Shown in pieces: positions 1-7,935 of a DNA stretch of 64,000 bases. The stretch comes from CBFHMJ01 sp965656875. GTDB taxonomy: Bacteria; Pseudomonadota; Gammaproteobacteria; Enterobacterales; Alteromonadaceae. Position 1 is the first letter of the stretch; every line of letters starts with the position of its first letter. A model generated the notes under the pieces. It searched no databases. It saw nothing but the letters and a program-made list of their open reading frames with translations, and was not told the origin of the DNA. The stretch lies in the NCBI GenBank assembly GCA_965656875.1, contig CBFHMJ010000033.1, positions 1 through 64,000 on the forward strand, read 5' to 3'. The position numbers and the translations under genes were made by a program.

Positions 1-2
1 CA

Positions 3-698
3 AGGGATTTGCTCACTCCGGAAGTACAGAACGTTCGTACGGGTATCACTGAATGTACATTAAATGAAAGTGGCAGTTGTACCAGTGGTGAACAGATTTC
101 CTCGGTGGCTGATTCGGTTGTTGTGGGGACCGGTTTATGGCGTCGGTTTACTGACCTTTTCTCAGGCAGGAAGCTGGATGAGGCTACGAGTCCGGGGGAG
201 CGAAGGTCGTCCTTGTCTACAAAAAGGGGGACGAAAACGTACACAGATGGATTTTATTGGATTGATGAAGATGGTAATTATAAGCATTACTATGTGTTAG
301 ATACGGATTTATGTCATGTAAGTAGTTGTAATCCAGATAACGTATTTATAGATGTAAATAAGCGTTCTATTCCATTTACCGATGCATACGGAGATGGCTA
401 CCATAAGTTACTCGGGGGGCCTTTAGATTTCGAATGGGCTCCTGATTTACTTTCTCCTAATCCTATTCTTCATGTCAGTAACAGTGTGCTTCGAACTAGT
501 GAAAATATCGCGCTCCCAGGGCATTTATTTGATGGTTATGTAAGGCACTCTGTAACGGTTACTTCTAGTGGTCGAGTGAGGGTCACTACCATCGGTGCAG
601 GTGGTGCCTCAAATAAATTACATGCTGGGTTTAATAATAATGTCGGTATACAAGGGTTTTCAGGTATGCATAGCGATCTTAGAGAGATTTATCAGTGA
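3..698 (+). CDS. C-terminal part of a polymorphic (Rhs/CDI-like) toxin, 5' partial
   Basis: The reading frame is open from the window edge, so this is the 3' end of a larger gene; the TTG at base 9 is probably internal. The visible ~230 residues have no recognisable catalytic motif. The composition is Gly, Ser, Tyr and Asp rich and resembles the variable tip of a secreted toxin. The stop codon lies three bases before the ATG of a small lipoprotein gene, the usual toxin-immunity arrangement. Four further toxin-tip/immunity-like pairs follow downstream, which supports the reading. The toxin activity is unknown. If the partner really is an immunity lipoprotein, the toxin probably acts in the periplasm or at the membrane (inference). 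Confidence 0.5.
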   Translation, partial: RDLLTPEVQNVRTGITECTLNESGSCTSGEQISSVADSVVVGTGLWRRFTDLFSGRKLDEATSPGERRSSLSTKRGTKTYTDGFYWIDEDGNYKHYYVLDTDLCHVSSCNPDNVFIDVNKRSIPFTDAYGDGYHKLLGGPLDFEWAPDLLSPNPILHVSNSVLRTSENIALPGHLFDGYVRHSVTVTSSGRVRVTTIGAGGASNKLHAGFNNNVGIQGFSGMHSDLREIYQ

Positions 699-700
699 TC

Positions 701-1093
701 ATGAATAAATTAAAGTTATTTTTAGTTTTGTGTTTGATAGCCCTAAATGCATGTTCGCCAAGTTATGAGTCGCCAGTTATTGATTGGCGCCAACCGTACA
801 CACATAATCTGGAGAGCGTAAATCGTATTGATTCGACTATTAAAGAATTTTCGAAGAAATATGGTTTTGAGGTTAGAACCAATAAGACTCGGGAGGAAAT
901 TCTGGGGGAGGTAAATGGCGCACGATCTTTCAGTTACTGGTTAATTCTTGAAAGTCAAAATAACCCTGGAATAAATGTTATAAGTGATGGCGAAGATTAT
1001 CGAATAATGATGTTCGAAAGTGGTTTTTCAAATAAGCAGGAGCTTATGTTGTATAAAGATCATTTATTTGGGTTGTTACAAATAGAAGAGTAG
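701..1093 (+). CDS. small lipoprotein, probable immunity protein
   Basis: This ~130-residue protein opens with a Lys-rich start, a hydrophobic stretch and a lipobox ending Leu-Asn-Ala-Cys at about residues 15-18, so it should be a processed lipoprotein. I chose the ATG at 701 over the GTG at 695. The 701 ATG gives a clean signal peptide, while the GTG overlaps the preceding stop. The mature part is acidic and has no family I recognise. Its position directly behind a toxin-like C-terminus suggests it neutralises that toxin in the periplasm. The immunity role is inferred from position only. Confidence 0.55.
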   Translation: MNKLKLFLVLCLIALNACSPSYESPVIDWRQPYTHNLESVNRIDSTIKEFSKKYGFEVRTNKTREEILGEVNGARSFSYWLILESQNNPGINVISDGEDYRIMMFESGFSNKQELMLYKDHLFGLLQIEE

Positions 1094-1139
1094 CTTAAGA
1101 ATTGTTGTGCAACTCGACTCTGTAATAGATTACGTATAA

Positions 1140-1445
1140 CTGCCAAGTTTAAATATAATCCTTGAAGCGGTTTTCGAATTCAATCATAAAAAGATAGGAG
1201 CTATTGGTAGTCGAGCGGTAGATTTTCTAACGAAAGGTTACGGTTTTAAAATAGGTAGAGTTGAATTCTGGTATAAATTGCCAAAATTAAATGGTAGAAC
1301 TTATTTTTCCTTCAGATTTAAAGATGGAACAACGTTAAGGTTTCAGCGGGGGAATTGGGGGAAAAAAGATCAACCATGGTATCAGCAGGAGTATCTCAAG
1401 CTACCTGGAAAGACAAATAAACACAGGCCATGGCAAGGGTTGTAA
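1140..1445 (+). pseudogene. orphan toxin C-terminal fragment (displaced CT module)
   Basis: The frame is open from the TAA at 1137-1139 to the TAA at 1443-1445, about 100 codons without a good start codon. The translated tail is basic and aromatic, with a Gly-Arg-Val-Glu-Phe-Trp-Tyr-Lys patch near the middle and a Pro-Trp-Gln-Gly-Leu end. This looks like the catalytic tip of a polymorphic toxin, not a free-standing protein. A small gene starts five bases after its stop, as expected for the cognate immunity gene. It lacks a start, delivery domains and signal. It is therefore best read as a displaced toxin module that could be recombined onto the full-length toxin upstream (inference from family behaviour). 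Confidence 0.45.
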
Positions 1446-1450
1446 GCAAA

Positions 1451-1924
1451 ATGAAAAAGACGTTTATTTACCGAGTTTCTAAGTATGCTATTGATGATGT
1501 CCCAAGAGGTCTATTTGACGCGGATTACATTTCATCATCATTACTTATAGGACTGCGTTTGGAGGATATGAAATCTTCCAGTGATGCATTGGAAGCTGGC
1601 TTTAATAAAGTTAGCGACATAACTTATATACGGGAAACTAGTCAGGGCATCGAAGATTCGTTAGATAATATGTGTTCGCTTTTTATTTCTAGCTACATAT
1701 TCCAGAGTGAAAGGGGAATTGGAATTGATTTTGATGAAAGAAGTAGTGAAATTGACAATTTCATCAAGAATCTAATTTTTGGCCCATTGAACATGCACAA
1801 ACGTAAAAAGGAAAATATTGAAATCATTGCTGATGGTGATTTTTATATTAGTGTAAATCGTATTTTTATGCTTGATTCTATGGAACCTGTAATTCTTGTA
1901 TTAAACAAAGAGATAAATGATTAG
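1451..1924 (+). CDS. probable immunity protein of orphan module 2
   Basis: This is a cytosolic-looking acidic protein of about 157 residues. The ATG at 1451 was preferred to the one at 1430, because the latter overlaps the end of the upstream toxin fragment. No signal peptide or membrane segment is visible. I do not recognise the family. Small size, acidity and its place five bases behind an orphan toxin tip argue for an immunity function. A hairpin at 1935-1961 closes the module. Confidence 0.5.
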   Translation: MKKTFIYRVSKYAIDDVPRGLFDADYISSSLLIGLRLEDMKSSSDALEAGFNKVSDITYIRETSQGIEDSLDNMCSLFISSYIFQSERGIGIDFDERSSEIDNFIKNLIFGPLNMHKRKKENIEIIADGDFYISVNRIFMLDSMEPVILVLNKEIND

Positions 1925-1934
1925 AGTGTTATTA

Positions 1935-1961
1935 AAAGCCCTGGCTAAGCATCAGGGCTTT
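1935..1961 (+). terminator. hairpin after orphan module 2
   Basis: AAAGCCCTG at 1935-1943 pairs with CAGGGCTTT at 1953-1961 across a nine-base loop, directly after the preceding stop codon. The right arm ends in TTT, followed by G. It is a plausible intrinsic terminator. Confidence 0.5.
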
Positions 1962-2045
1962 GTAGCTTTTAGAGTCCATAGGTGAATATCATTCTATGAC
2001 CCTAATCTTTGTCAGCGAATTAATCTCAAATCTGCTCTTGATTAA

Positions 2046-2573
2046 CTTATAGAATATCCTCAAGAGATTAACCACATTCCCTCTCCCCCGTCTCATAGGT
2101 GGTGTCGCCAAAATAATTTGAGGTGTGACAGCGCTTATTGCAAATACTATCTCATGAGTTGTGGTTTAGGTTTAACGGCCACCGAATTACGTACTATTAG
2201 CCCCATGGACCAATGGTTTGCTGTAGACAATGAAATAGTCCAGCAAGTTGCAAATGACATCAGAGGTGGTTCATATACAGTTACGACGCTGTCTGAAACT
2301 ACTACTTTGTACAGGGTTTACGGTGGCAGCGCTGGCAAGGTCGGCCCTTACTGGACTAGAGACAAACCCAGCGGACCACTTCAATCACAATTTGATTCGG
2401 CTCTTGCTTCTCAATGGGGTAACTCTTCACAGAGAGTAGCCACAATGAAAGTTCCTAAAGGCACAACCATTTATGAAGGTGCTGCCGCTCCTCAATCAAC
2501 CGGTGTGGGGCAAAACCTTGGTGGTGGTAATCAAGTGTATATTCCGCATGTCGATCCTGAGTGGATTCAATAA
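2046..2573 (+). pseudogene. orphan toxin C-terminal module (possible ADP-ribosyltransferase-like fold)
   Basis: The frame is open from the TAA at 2043-2045 to 2573; a TTG at 2118 is the only early start-like codon. The last ~90 residues carry a Leu-Tyr-Arg-Val-Tyr-Gly-Gly motif, then Tyr-Trp-Thr, a Pro-Lys-Gly-Thr-Thr-Ile-Tyr-Glu-Gly segment and Gly-Gly-Gly-Asn-Gln-Val-Tyr-Ile. This order of an early Arg, a mid Ser/Thr and a late Gln/Glu recalls ADP-ribosyltransferase or TNT-type toxin tips, but that is a tentative reading. The following gene at 2586 is a likely immunity gene. No secretion signal or delivery domain is present, so it is classed as an orphan module. Confidence 0.45.
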
Positions 2574-2585
2574 AAAGGTAATAAT

Positions 2586-2906
2586 ATGAACTCATTAATT
2601 CAATTACTCATTAGTTGTGAAGTATTGCTACGATCAGTCGGCGAAAATTTTTGGGCTGGTAAAATTAAGGCGATTATCCAAAAAGGCAGTTCAGAATGGG
2701 ATATTTACCGGCTCGAAGATATTCTCTCCTGGTACGGAGGAATGGGGTCATTTAATGACCTCATTATATCAGTGCATAACGACCACACGTTAATTGGACA
2801 AGATGAAGAAAAGTTAAATGATGAATTGAGTAAGATTCGTAGTGATATTTATCAAGAGGTTGCGCGTCAAAAAAAATTCAATAATTCAATGTTACAAAGA
2901 GTATAG
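2586..2906 (+). CDS. probable immunity protein of orphan module 3
   Basis: This protein has 106 residues and no signal peptide. The central Leu-Ser-Trp-Tyr-Gly-Gly-Met-Gly-Ser-Phe-Asn-Asp-Leu motif is one I associate with a small domain family of unknown function found next to toxins (possibly DUF6966; uncertain). It begins 12 bases after the stop of the upstream toxin module. Its own 3' end overlaps the open frame of the next module. Immunity function is inferred from context. Confidence 0.5.
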   Translation: MNSLIQLLISCEVLLRSVGENFWAGKIKAIIQKGSSEWDIYRLEDILSWYGGMGSFNDLIISVHNDHTLIGQDEEKLNDELSKIRSDIYQEVARQKKFNNSMLQRV

Positions 2907-3181
2907 ACCCTAAAATTCTGATAAGTCGTCAAGGGAAAAATGAGATGTCAGGTAGCCAAGTAAAACGGTTACGACGAGATATTAGAGAAAATGGCTTTGA
3001 TCAGAGCAAGCCAATCGAGGCGGCAGATGTTGGTAATGGCAGGTTAATTATTTTAGACGGCCATCATCGAACAAAAGGTGCCATTGGTGCCGGTATTAAG
3101 GAGGTTCCTGTCAATGTACAAAAAGCTACGAGAGAACAAGCAGACCAACTACTTAGGGAAGCTGCGGAGGCACGACTATGA
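2885..3181 (+). pseudogene. orphan toxin module with ParB-like nuclease fold
   Basis: The frame is open from the TAA at 2882-2884. An internal ATG lies at 2945, but the recognisable domain begins earlier, with Asp-Pro-Lys-Ile-Leu about 13 codons before it, so the ATG is probably not a real start. The motif Ile-Leu-Asp-Gly-His-His-Arg near the middle is the hallmark of the ParB/sulfiredoxin-like fold used by several polymorphic-toxin nuclease tips. Upstream spacing and a Pro-Ile-Glu segment fit the same family. The stop overlaps the next start by ATGA (3178-3181). It is a displaced toxin tip, not a chromosome-partition protein. Confidence 0.55.
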
Positions 3182-3501
3182 GTAGTCGGTATTCTGTAGG
3201 ATTTTTAATTCCCCAAAATTCAAGTCGGGTTCTTGGTAATGATGGTTGGGAGTTCGAGAGCGACTCTAGATTACCATCAATTATCGAATCTTTATTAAAA
3301 GAGAATTTATCTCTGGTTGAAACATCGCCTGATTTTTCGGCTTATGAGGGAAGGGGCTTAAAAGTTAGCGTGCTTAAAGATCAAAAAGGAGAAATCGAAA
3401 ATATTTATTTTCGATTTTATGATGGAGTTGCTTCTGAACTTCCTGGTTTTTTACAGCCCTATCAATCCAATGAGAACTTAGATTTTTTTATTCCCCAATA
3501 G
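3178..3501 (+). CDS. probable immunity protein of orphan module 4
   Basis: This protein has 107 residues, no signal peptide and an acidic C-terminal half. It overlaps the ParB-like toxin fragment by four bases (ATGA), which indicates translational coupling. The family is not recognised. A strong terminator follows at 3505. The role is inferred from coupling to a toxin tip. Confidence 0.5.
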   Translation: MSSRYSVGFLIPQNSSRVLGNDGWEFESDSRLPSIIESLLKENLSLVETSPDFSAYEGRGLKVSVLKDQKGEIENIYFRFYDGVASELPGFLQPYQSNENLDFFIPQ

Positions 3502-3504
3502 CAG

Positions 3505-3534
3505 TGAGCCCCGCCGTCGCGGGGCTCATTTTTA
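3505..3534 (+). terminator. intrinsic terminator after module 4
   Basis: TGAGCCCCGC (3505-3514) pairs perfectly with GCGGGGCTCA (3519-3528) around a four-base loop, followed by a run of T. This is a classical rho-independent terminator. Confidence 0.85.
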
Positions 3535-3846
3535 ACCCATTGTAAAAACCAATTTCTTGTCATACACCTCAATGGTGTAAGACGTCCCGATCTCAAATCT
3601 AGATTCCTCAATCGAACGCACTGCTGAATTAAAATTCGCATACACTGATTTAGGTGCATGCTCTGTTTCGAAACTTCTGAAAAAGCGTTCCATGGGGCTG
3701 TTATTCCAACAATTCCCACGGCGACTCAAGCTTTGACGAATACCATAGCGCTACAGGAGTTGCCTGAAGCTTTTACTTGTATAGTGGCAATCCTGATCGC
3801 TATGAAATAGTAGTTTTTCAGTAACCGTCCTGGCAAAGGCACATTC
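3532..3846 (-). pseudogene. IS3-family transposase (OrfB) remnant
   Basis: Read on the minus strand, the frame gives Phe-His-Ser-Asp-Gln-Asp, then an in-frame TAG (3751-3753), then Ser-Arg-Arg-Gly-Asn-Cys-Trp-Asn-Asn-Ser-Pro-Met-Glu-Arg-Phe-Phe. That is the DDE-type catalytic C-terminal region of IS3-group transposases; the Asp of HSD and the Glu of MER are the usual catalytic residues. After the segment ending Ala-Val-Arg-Ser-Ile (about 3605) the sequence no longer resembles the family, so the 3' end is also lost. No terminal inverted repeats were found. It sits between two orphan toxin modules and is certainly inactive. Confidence 0.75.
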
Positions 3847-3880
3847 AATTACTAATGAATTGAATGATAATTTTGAATAA

Positions 3881-4033
3881 AATTTACCTGTTCGTGACTG
3901 GGGACGAGCACTTGAAGAAATGAGAAAAGAATTAGGTCTTCGAAATGATCATCATGGAAGAATCTTAGATAATGGCGATTATATAAATGATGCAGGTGAA
4001 CTGCTTGGAAATATTTCAGATTATTTACCATGA
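3881..4033 (+). pseudogene. orphan toxin tip fragment (module 5)
   Basis: This is a 50-codon open frame immediately after a TAA at 3878-3880, directly downstream of the transposase remnant. It contains Asn-Asp-His-His-Gly-Arg-Ile-Leu and ends Leu-Gly-Asn-Ile-Ser-Asp-Tyr-Leu-Pro. The His-His-Gly with a following Asn-Gly-Asp-Tyr is a pattern I know from the ends of several Rhs/LXG toxin domains. The TGA overlaps the next ATG (4030). It lacks any start codon or delivery region, so it is a toxin tail truncated by the insertion. Confidence 0.45.
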
Positions 4034-4491
4034 AAAATTACAAAATCACTTCACGTCGAACACCCATTGATCCAGCTTATGAATCATGTGAATCCACATA
4101 CGTAGAACTATTAATATATTTAGACCAGGAAGGTGCATCTTACGTGACAAAAGTTCTTGGAATTGAACCGAGTAAGAGTCGGACTGTGGGCGAAAAGATT
4201 ACAAATTCTCGAGGTATTCAGCGAACAGTAAAAAATACATTTTGGAGTCTCTCCTCTGAAGGTAAAGTGTTGTCAAAAGATGTAAGACATCATTTAGATT
4301 GGTTACTCAATCAATTGGGTAATAAACAATTCCAACTATCACAAGTGCAAAATTCTGATGCAATTTCAATGACGGTTAATTGTATTTGGCGCTCAAGAGG
4401 CTCTGGTGGGCCAACGCTATGGCCAGAGCAGATGGAAAAGCTTTCAAATTTAAATCTGGAATGTTCTTTTGATATTTATATCTGGGACTAA
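4030..4491 (+). CDS. DUF4279-like immunity protein
   Basis: This protein has 153 residues. Features typical of DUF4279 are visible: a Val-Glu-Leu-Leu-Ile-Tyr-Leu strand near residue 27, Leu-Gly-Ile-Glu-Pro-Ser-Lys near 43, a Trp-Ser-Leu segment near 72, and a closing Phe-Asp-Ile-Tyr. Members of this family recur as immunity proteins in toxin loci. It overlaps the truncated toxin tail by four bases. The toxin is broken, so this gene may persist as stand-alone protection against siblings (inference). Confidence 0.6.
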   Translation: MKNYKITSRRTPIDPAYESCESTYVELLIYLDQEGASYVTKVLGIEPSKSRTVGEKITNSRGIQRTVKNTFWSLSSEGKVLSKDVRHHLDWLLNQLGNKQFQLSQVQNSDAISMTVNCIWRSRGSGGPTLWPEQMEKLSNLNLECSFDIYIWD

Positions 4492-4710
4492 AAATTAAAT
4501 TTCAAAGCTTTATGCCGACGTTGTTTCACTGTAAGTGTGATTTTAACCAGTGAACACGTATTGAATGCTGCTTTTTTATAGTAAGTTCTACAGCATGTAT
4601 GTCCTGTCCAATATGGGTACTAACCCTTCGAGCATGGCGGATATTGTAACTAATATAGTTCAGGGGGCGGCTTATCGGCACTTCAATATGAGGAAGTCTT
4701 GCAAGGAAGT

Positions 4711-4738
4711 CTGAATAGCGCCATTGGTCGCTATTCAG
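4711..4738 (-). terminator. hairpin downstream of the flavoprotein gene
   Basis: CTGAATAGCG (4711-4720) pairs perfectly with CGCTATTCAG (4729-4738) around eight bases, just beyond the stop of the minus-strand gene at 4755. There is no strong T run, so it may act as a transcript-end stabiliser instead of a classical terminator. The remaining 200 bases up to 4491 hold only a doubtful 49-codon frame (4565-4714). Confidence 0.4.
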
Positions 4739-4754
4739 CTATCAGTTTCTGGTA

Positions 4755-6320
4755 TCAGGCCATTTCTGCGGTTAACTGTGTTGCTAACCATTCCTGAAGT
4801 GGCTTGATATGAACTTCCTCAACCCATTTAGCTTCCAGATCTTCGATCACATGATGTTCTGAAACCATCTCACCGTATTTGTATTCTCGAATGATTGGAT
4901 GCAGGAATTGACTGTGCTCGGAAGAGGACACATTGTCACGATGGATTCGATCCGCTGAAAACGGGTCGAATGATGGGTCTGTGCCATATTCCAATGTTAC
5001 GGTGAAAAGCTGTGGCAGTGTTGCGCCGATATTTTCCAGCACATGTTGGTGCGGTAGTGTTGGCCCGTAATTGACGTGACCGTTTTCCGGATAGAAGTAA
5101 TCACACATGAAGCCTGGTTGTTGCCACATTGCGCCAGATTCATTCACTTGATCTAACACACGTTGAGCAACATCTTCCGCAGCGACTCTCACTTGTGGAT
5201 AGTCGATATCATGTTGTTTTTTGTTCATGATCGTGGCTAATGCACGGCAGTTATAACGGAAGCCATGAATAAAGCCAGATGTCGCTTTGCGATAATCCAG
5301 TGAGTGAGTTAGCGTACCCGCAAAATACATGTTGGGCTGATTGACGGATTCAAAACTACTGGTGAGTTCCGGATATTTATCTTTGATGGTCAGGGTCGGC
5401 TTAGCGGACTCATCGAAGATTGAGGTGTCGACAGCAAAACCTGTACAACACAAAACTTTGTCGTAATAGATTTCTTCTTCTTCGCCCTGAGCGTGCATAT
5501 ATTTAAACACGACAGTATAGCCTTCACCTTTGCGTTTAATACTCAGGATTTCGGCATCCAGTACTGCATGCTGAGATTTCAACTGGTACGTATCGAGAAT
5601 ATTGTTATTAACGGCTCGAAGGTGGCCCACATAGTGAGTTTTCCAGGCAAAATTAACTGAGTTTGGGCTACAAATATGAATGTAAGAGCAAGCCCCGACC
5701 AGGTGATCGCCTGTTTCAAATGCAGAGTTTCCTTTTCCGATAATCAACGCACTTTTATTTTCAAAATCTGCGACATCTACCGACATATCGACGTAGTTGT
5801 CGGCTAATTCAATACCATTAATGTCTGGGATAAATGGTTTCTGGAAACCGCTGGCGATCACTAATATGTTGGCCCGATAGGTGTTTCCTCTGTCGTCTTT
5901 AATCAGGTACTTTTCACCGTCCCGACTAATGACTTCTGCGCGTGAATCATACTGAATTTTAATGTCGTACTGCTGGGAGAAATCATTCAGATAACTGACC
6001 AGGCTGTCAGCCGATGGAAAGAATTCTTTATCATATTGTTTGAAAAGTAGGGAATAATCATCGGTCAGTAACGAATTCCAGTCGTGACGCATGTTAAATT
6101 CCGGGTTGTCACTACCGGTAAAACGTTTGTTGATAGAGATTAATTTTCGGTGTCTTGGAAAGGTTTTATAGAAGTTACCTGCCTGAGATCCGGCTTCAAG
6201 TATCAGATAATCTTTTTTGTCCCGTTGTAGGTAATACCCCAGTTGGACGCCAGCAGGACCAGCGCCAATGATTAAATAATCCAGTTCATATGTGTGTTTA
6301 TTCAGGCTGTTCACTATCAT
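4755..6320 (-). CDS. FAD-dependent oxidoreductase / flavin monooxygenase-like
   Basis: This 521-residue protein has an N-terminal FAD-binding Rossmann motif Ile-Ile-Gly-Ala-Gly-Pro-Ala-Gly (residues 17-24). A second dinucleotide motif, Ile-Ile-Gly-Lys-Gly-Asn-Ser-Ala-Phe-Glu, near residue 195 is presumably for NADPH. A Cys-Cys-Thr-Gly-Phe segment lies near 285 and an Ala-Gly-Thr motif further on. This two-Rossmann layout belongs to the flavin-containing monooxygenase / FOXRED2-like group. No transmembrane segment or signal peptide is evident. It is transcribed away from the halogenase cassette across a 790-bp gap. It may hydroxylate an amine or aldehyde in the same pathway, but nothing in the sequence proves the link. 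Confidence 0.75.
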   Translation of the reverse strand: MIVNSLNKHTYELDYLIIGAGPAGVQLGYYLQRDKKDYLILEAGSQAGNFYKTFPRHRKLISINKRFTGSDNPEFNMRHDWNSLLTDDYSLLFKQYDKEFFPSADSLVSYLNDFSQQYDIKIQYDSRAEVISRDGEKYLIKDDRGNTYRANILVIASGFQKPFIPDINGIELADNYVDMSVDVADFENKSALIIGKGNSAFETGDHLVGACSYIHICSPNSVNFAWKTHYVGHLRAVNNNILDTYQLKSQHAVLDAEILSIKRKGEGYTVVFKYMHAQGEEEEIYYDKVLCCTGFAVDTSIFDESAKPTLTIKDKYPELTSSFESVNQPNMYFAGTLTHSLDYRKATSGFIHGFRYNCRALATIMNKKQHDIDYPQVRVAAEDVAQRVLDQVNESGAMWQQPGFMCDYFYPENGHVNYGPTLPHQHVLENIGATLPQLFTVTLEYGTDPSFDPFSADRIHRDNVSSSEHSQFLHPIIREYKYGEMVSEHHVIEDLEAKWVEEVHIKPLQEWLATQLTAEMA

Positions 6321-7110
6321 GTATCCCTGTCGTGTTATATATGAAAAATCAATGAGTTATTTGTTTTCGATTCATCATACGCTGGGTAAATTTATCAACT
6401 AACTCTCCAGACACATTATAGGAGCAAATTGGTTCAGTTGATGTAACATTTGACCCGTTTAGGTAACGAGAAATCCGAATCAGACCAGTCATTAAGCGGT
6501 TAAAATTCTGCCTGCTACTGAGATTCGCATCTGTGTTGCAGGAGAGGATTATGCTTCACATGAATAACTCACTGTATTCTTATTTGGCACTACAAGTATG
6601 CATAAATGAAACGCCTTGACAAGATGTTTACCTATAGAGTGATGTTTAAAATAAATGTTAACAATGTCCTTGATTAATCAATGGTTTTACGTGTTTTTGT
6701 TGTTAAAACACGAAGTTATGGTGTAATTATGGTTACTGAATCTTCATCTAATATGCTGGAAATCGAAAATTCAACCTGATCAATTTTGAAAAAATGTATT
6801 AAATGAGAAATTATAAAATAAATTTATTTAACAATGGGTTAATGTGCTTTTTATCTAAAATCGTGACACTTGCTTACCGCATCATGGTCATTATTAAGAA
6901 AATATTTTCATAAAAAATTTCTATTTATTTAACACTTTAATTGACTGGTACATATATGGATGTATTATCAGAACATGTTTCTAATAGATGTAAATGATTC
7001 GTGTTTCTTACTCAGGTTTTTGTTCATAAGCGTTAAAGTAAGCAGTCACTTTATTCAACTTTCAATCGACCCTGAGATCAGAAAAGCGGCATAACGACGG
7101 AATCTGGTTA
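6321..7110. other. 790-bp AT-rich intergenic region between divergent genes
   Basis: No protein gene of normal size is visible. The stretch must contain the promoters for the flavoprotein gene (minus) and the chlorination cassette (plus). One 22-codon frame on the plus strand (6551-6619) has a GGAGAGG three bases before its first ATG (a second ATG lies at 6560). It could be a leader peptide, but nothing else supports it. I could not define promoters with confidence. Confidence 0.4.
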
Positions 7111-7935
7111 ATGAAGGCGTGTGTGGTAAAAGCGGCTGACGGGACGCCGCTTAATGTAGGTGTTGTTTCTGATAGTGATGATAAGCCCTGGGTGGTTGTA
7201 GTTTTACCGTTTGCTTTTGAAATTGAAATGGCGTCGGTACTATTCGATAGCCTGAAACATGATTTCAATCTTCTGACCTGGGAATCCCGCCTAATCCTTG
7301 CAAACCCGGATCAAACAGTCTCACAGCAACAACTGACTCTGGACCATCATGTGTCTGATTTAATGAGTGTGATGGCAGAATGGCACGTTAGATCAGCCGC
7401 ATTAATTGGCTATTGTTCCGGCGCTGGCGTTGCGATGGCGGCGGCACAACACCATCGAAAAATGTTCTCACAACTTGCTTTGATAAGTGGAGAGTATTTA
7501 CTGGACGATCCCAGCTGTTTGACTCAGTACAGCGACGATATCAGCAATTTGCTGACAATTGCAGCCAAAGACGAAAACATGGCGTCGTTTGTGTTGGACC
7601 GATTGCAAAACAAAAGCCTTAATGACGCATTCCCCGGTGTAAGCCTGCCATATACCCAACCTCATTACTTTCATCGCTATGGTTTGAATTATCTGAACTA
7701 CCGACAAACAGACTTTCTGGCGATGGCAAAGACGATAGAAACCGTATCATTAGTGATTGCTGCGCTGGATGATGAGCAAACCAATGTTGCCAGTGCTGAA
7801 TGCATTTACCATCAGCTTCCTGATGCAACTCTGATTAAAGTCGATGGTGATCATTATGAAGTTTTACGGCCTGACTCCATGGTGATCGACCGGATAAAGA
7901 CATTTTTGATGGTTGAGGATTGCGGTGTGATATGA
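7111..7935 (+). CDS. alpha/beta hydrolase with Cys nucleophile, probable aminoacyl shuttle (SyrC/CmaE-like role)
   Basis: This 274-residue protein has an alpha/beta-hydrolase core. The nucleophile elbow reads Gly-Tyr-Cys-Ser-Gly (residues 100-104), so Cys102 replaces the usual Ser. Asp220/221 (Ala-Leu-Asp-Asp-Glu) and His248 (Gly-Asp-His-Tyr) are candidates for the rest of the triad. A Cys at this place is known in SyrC and CmaE, which move a modified aminoacyl group from one carrier protein to another. The gene overlaps the adenylation gene by ATGA (7932-7935) and heads the cassette with a carrier protein and a halogenase. A shuttle role for the chlorinated residue is therefore attractive. 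A hydrolytic proofreading thioesterase is the alternative. Confidence 0.6.
   Translation: MKACVVKAADGTPLNVGVVSDSDDKPWVVVVLPFAFEIEMASVLFDSLKHDFNLLTWESRLILANPDQTVSQQQLTLDHHVSDLMSVMAEWHVRSAALIGYCSGAGVAMAAAQHHRKMFSQLALISGEYLLDDPSCLTQYSDDISNLLTIAAKDENMASFVLDRLQNKSLNDAFPGVSLPYTQPHYFHRYGLNYLNYRQTDFLAMAKTIETVSLVIAALDDEQTNVASAECIYHQLPDATLIKVDGDHYEVLRPDSMVIDRIKTFLMVEDCGVI

Noticed and set aside
2945..3181. ParB chromosome-partition gene
   Set aside because: It is far too short, has no DNA-binding domain, and is coupled to an immunity-like gene; it is a toxin tip with the same fold.
3462..3719. 85-codon minus-strand frame over the IS remnant
   Set aside because: It is the shifted frame of the transposase fragment and has no family features.
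4565..4714. 49-codon frame behind the DUF4279-like gene
   Set aside because: It has an ATG, but no clear ribosome site or homologous feature, and its end falls in the terminator-like hairpin.
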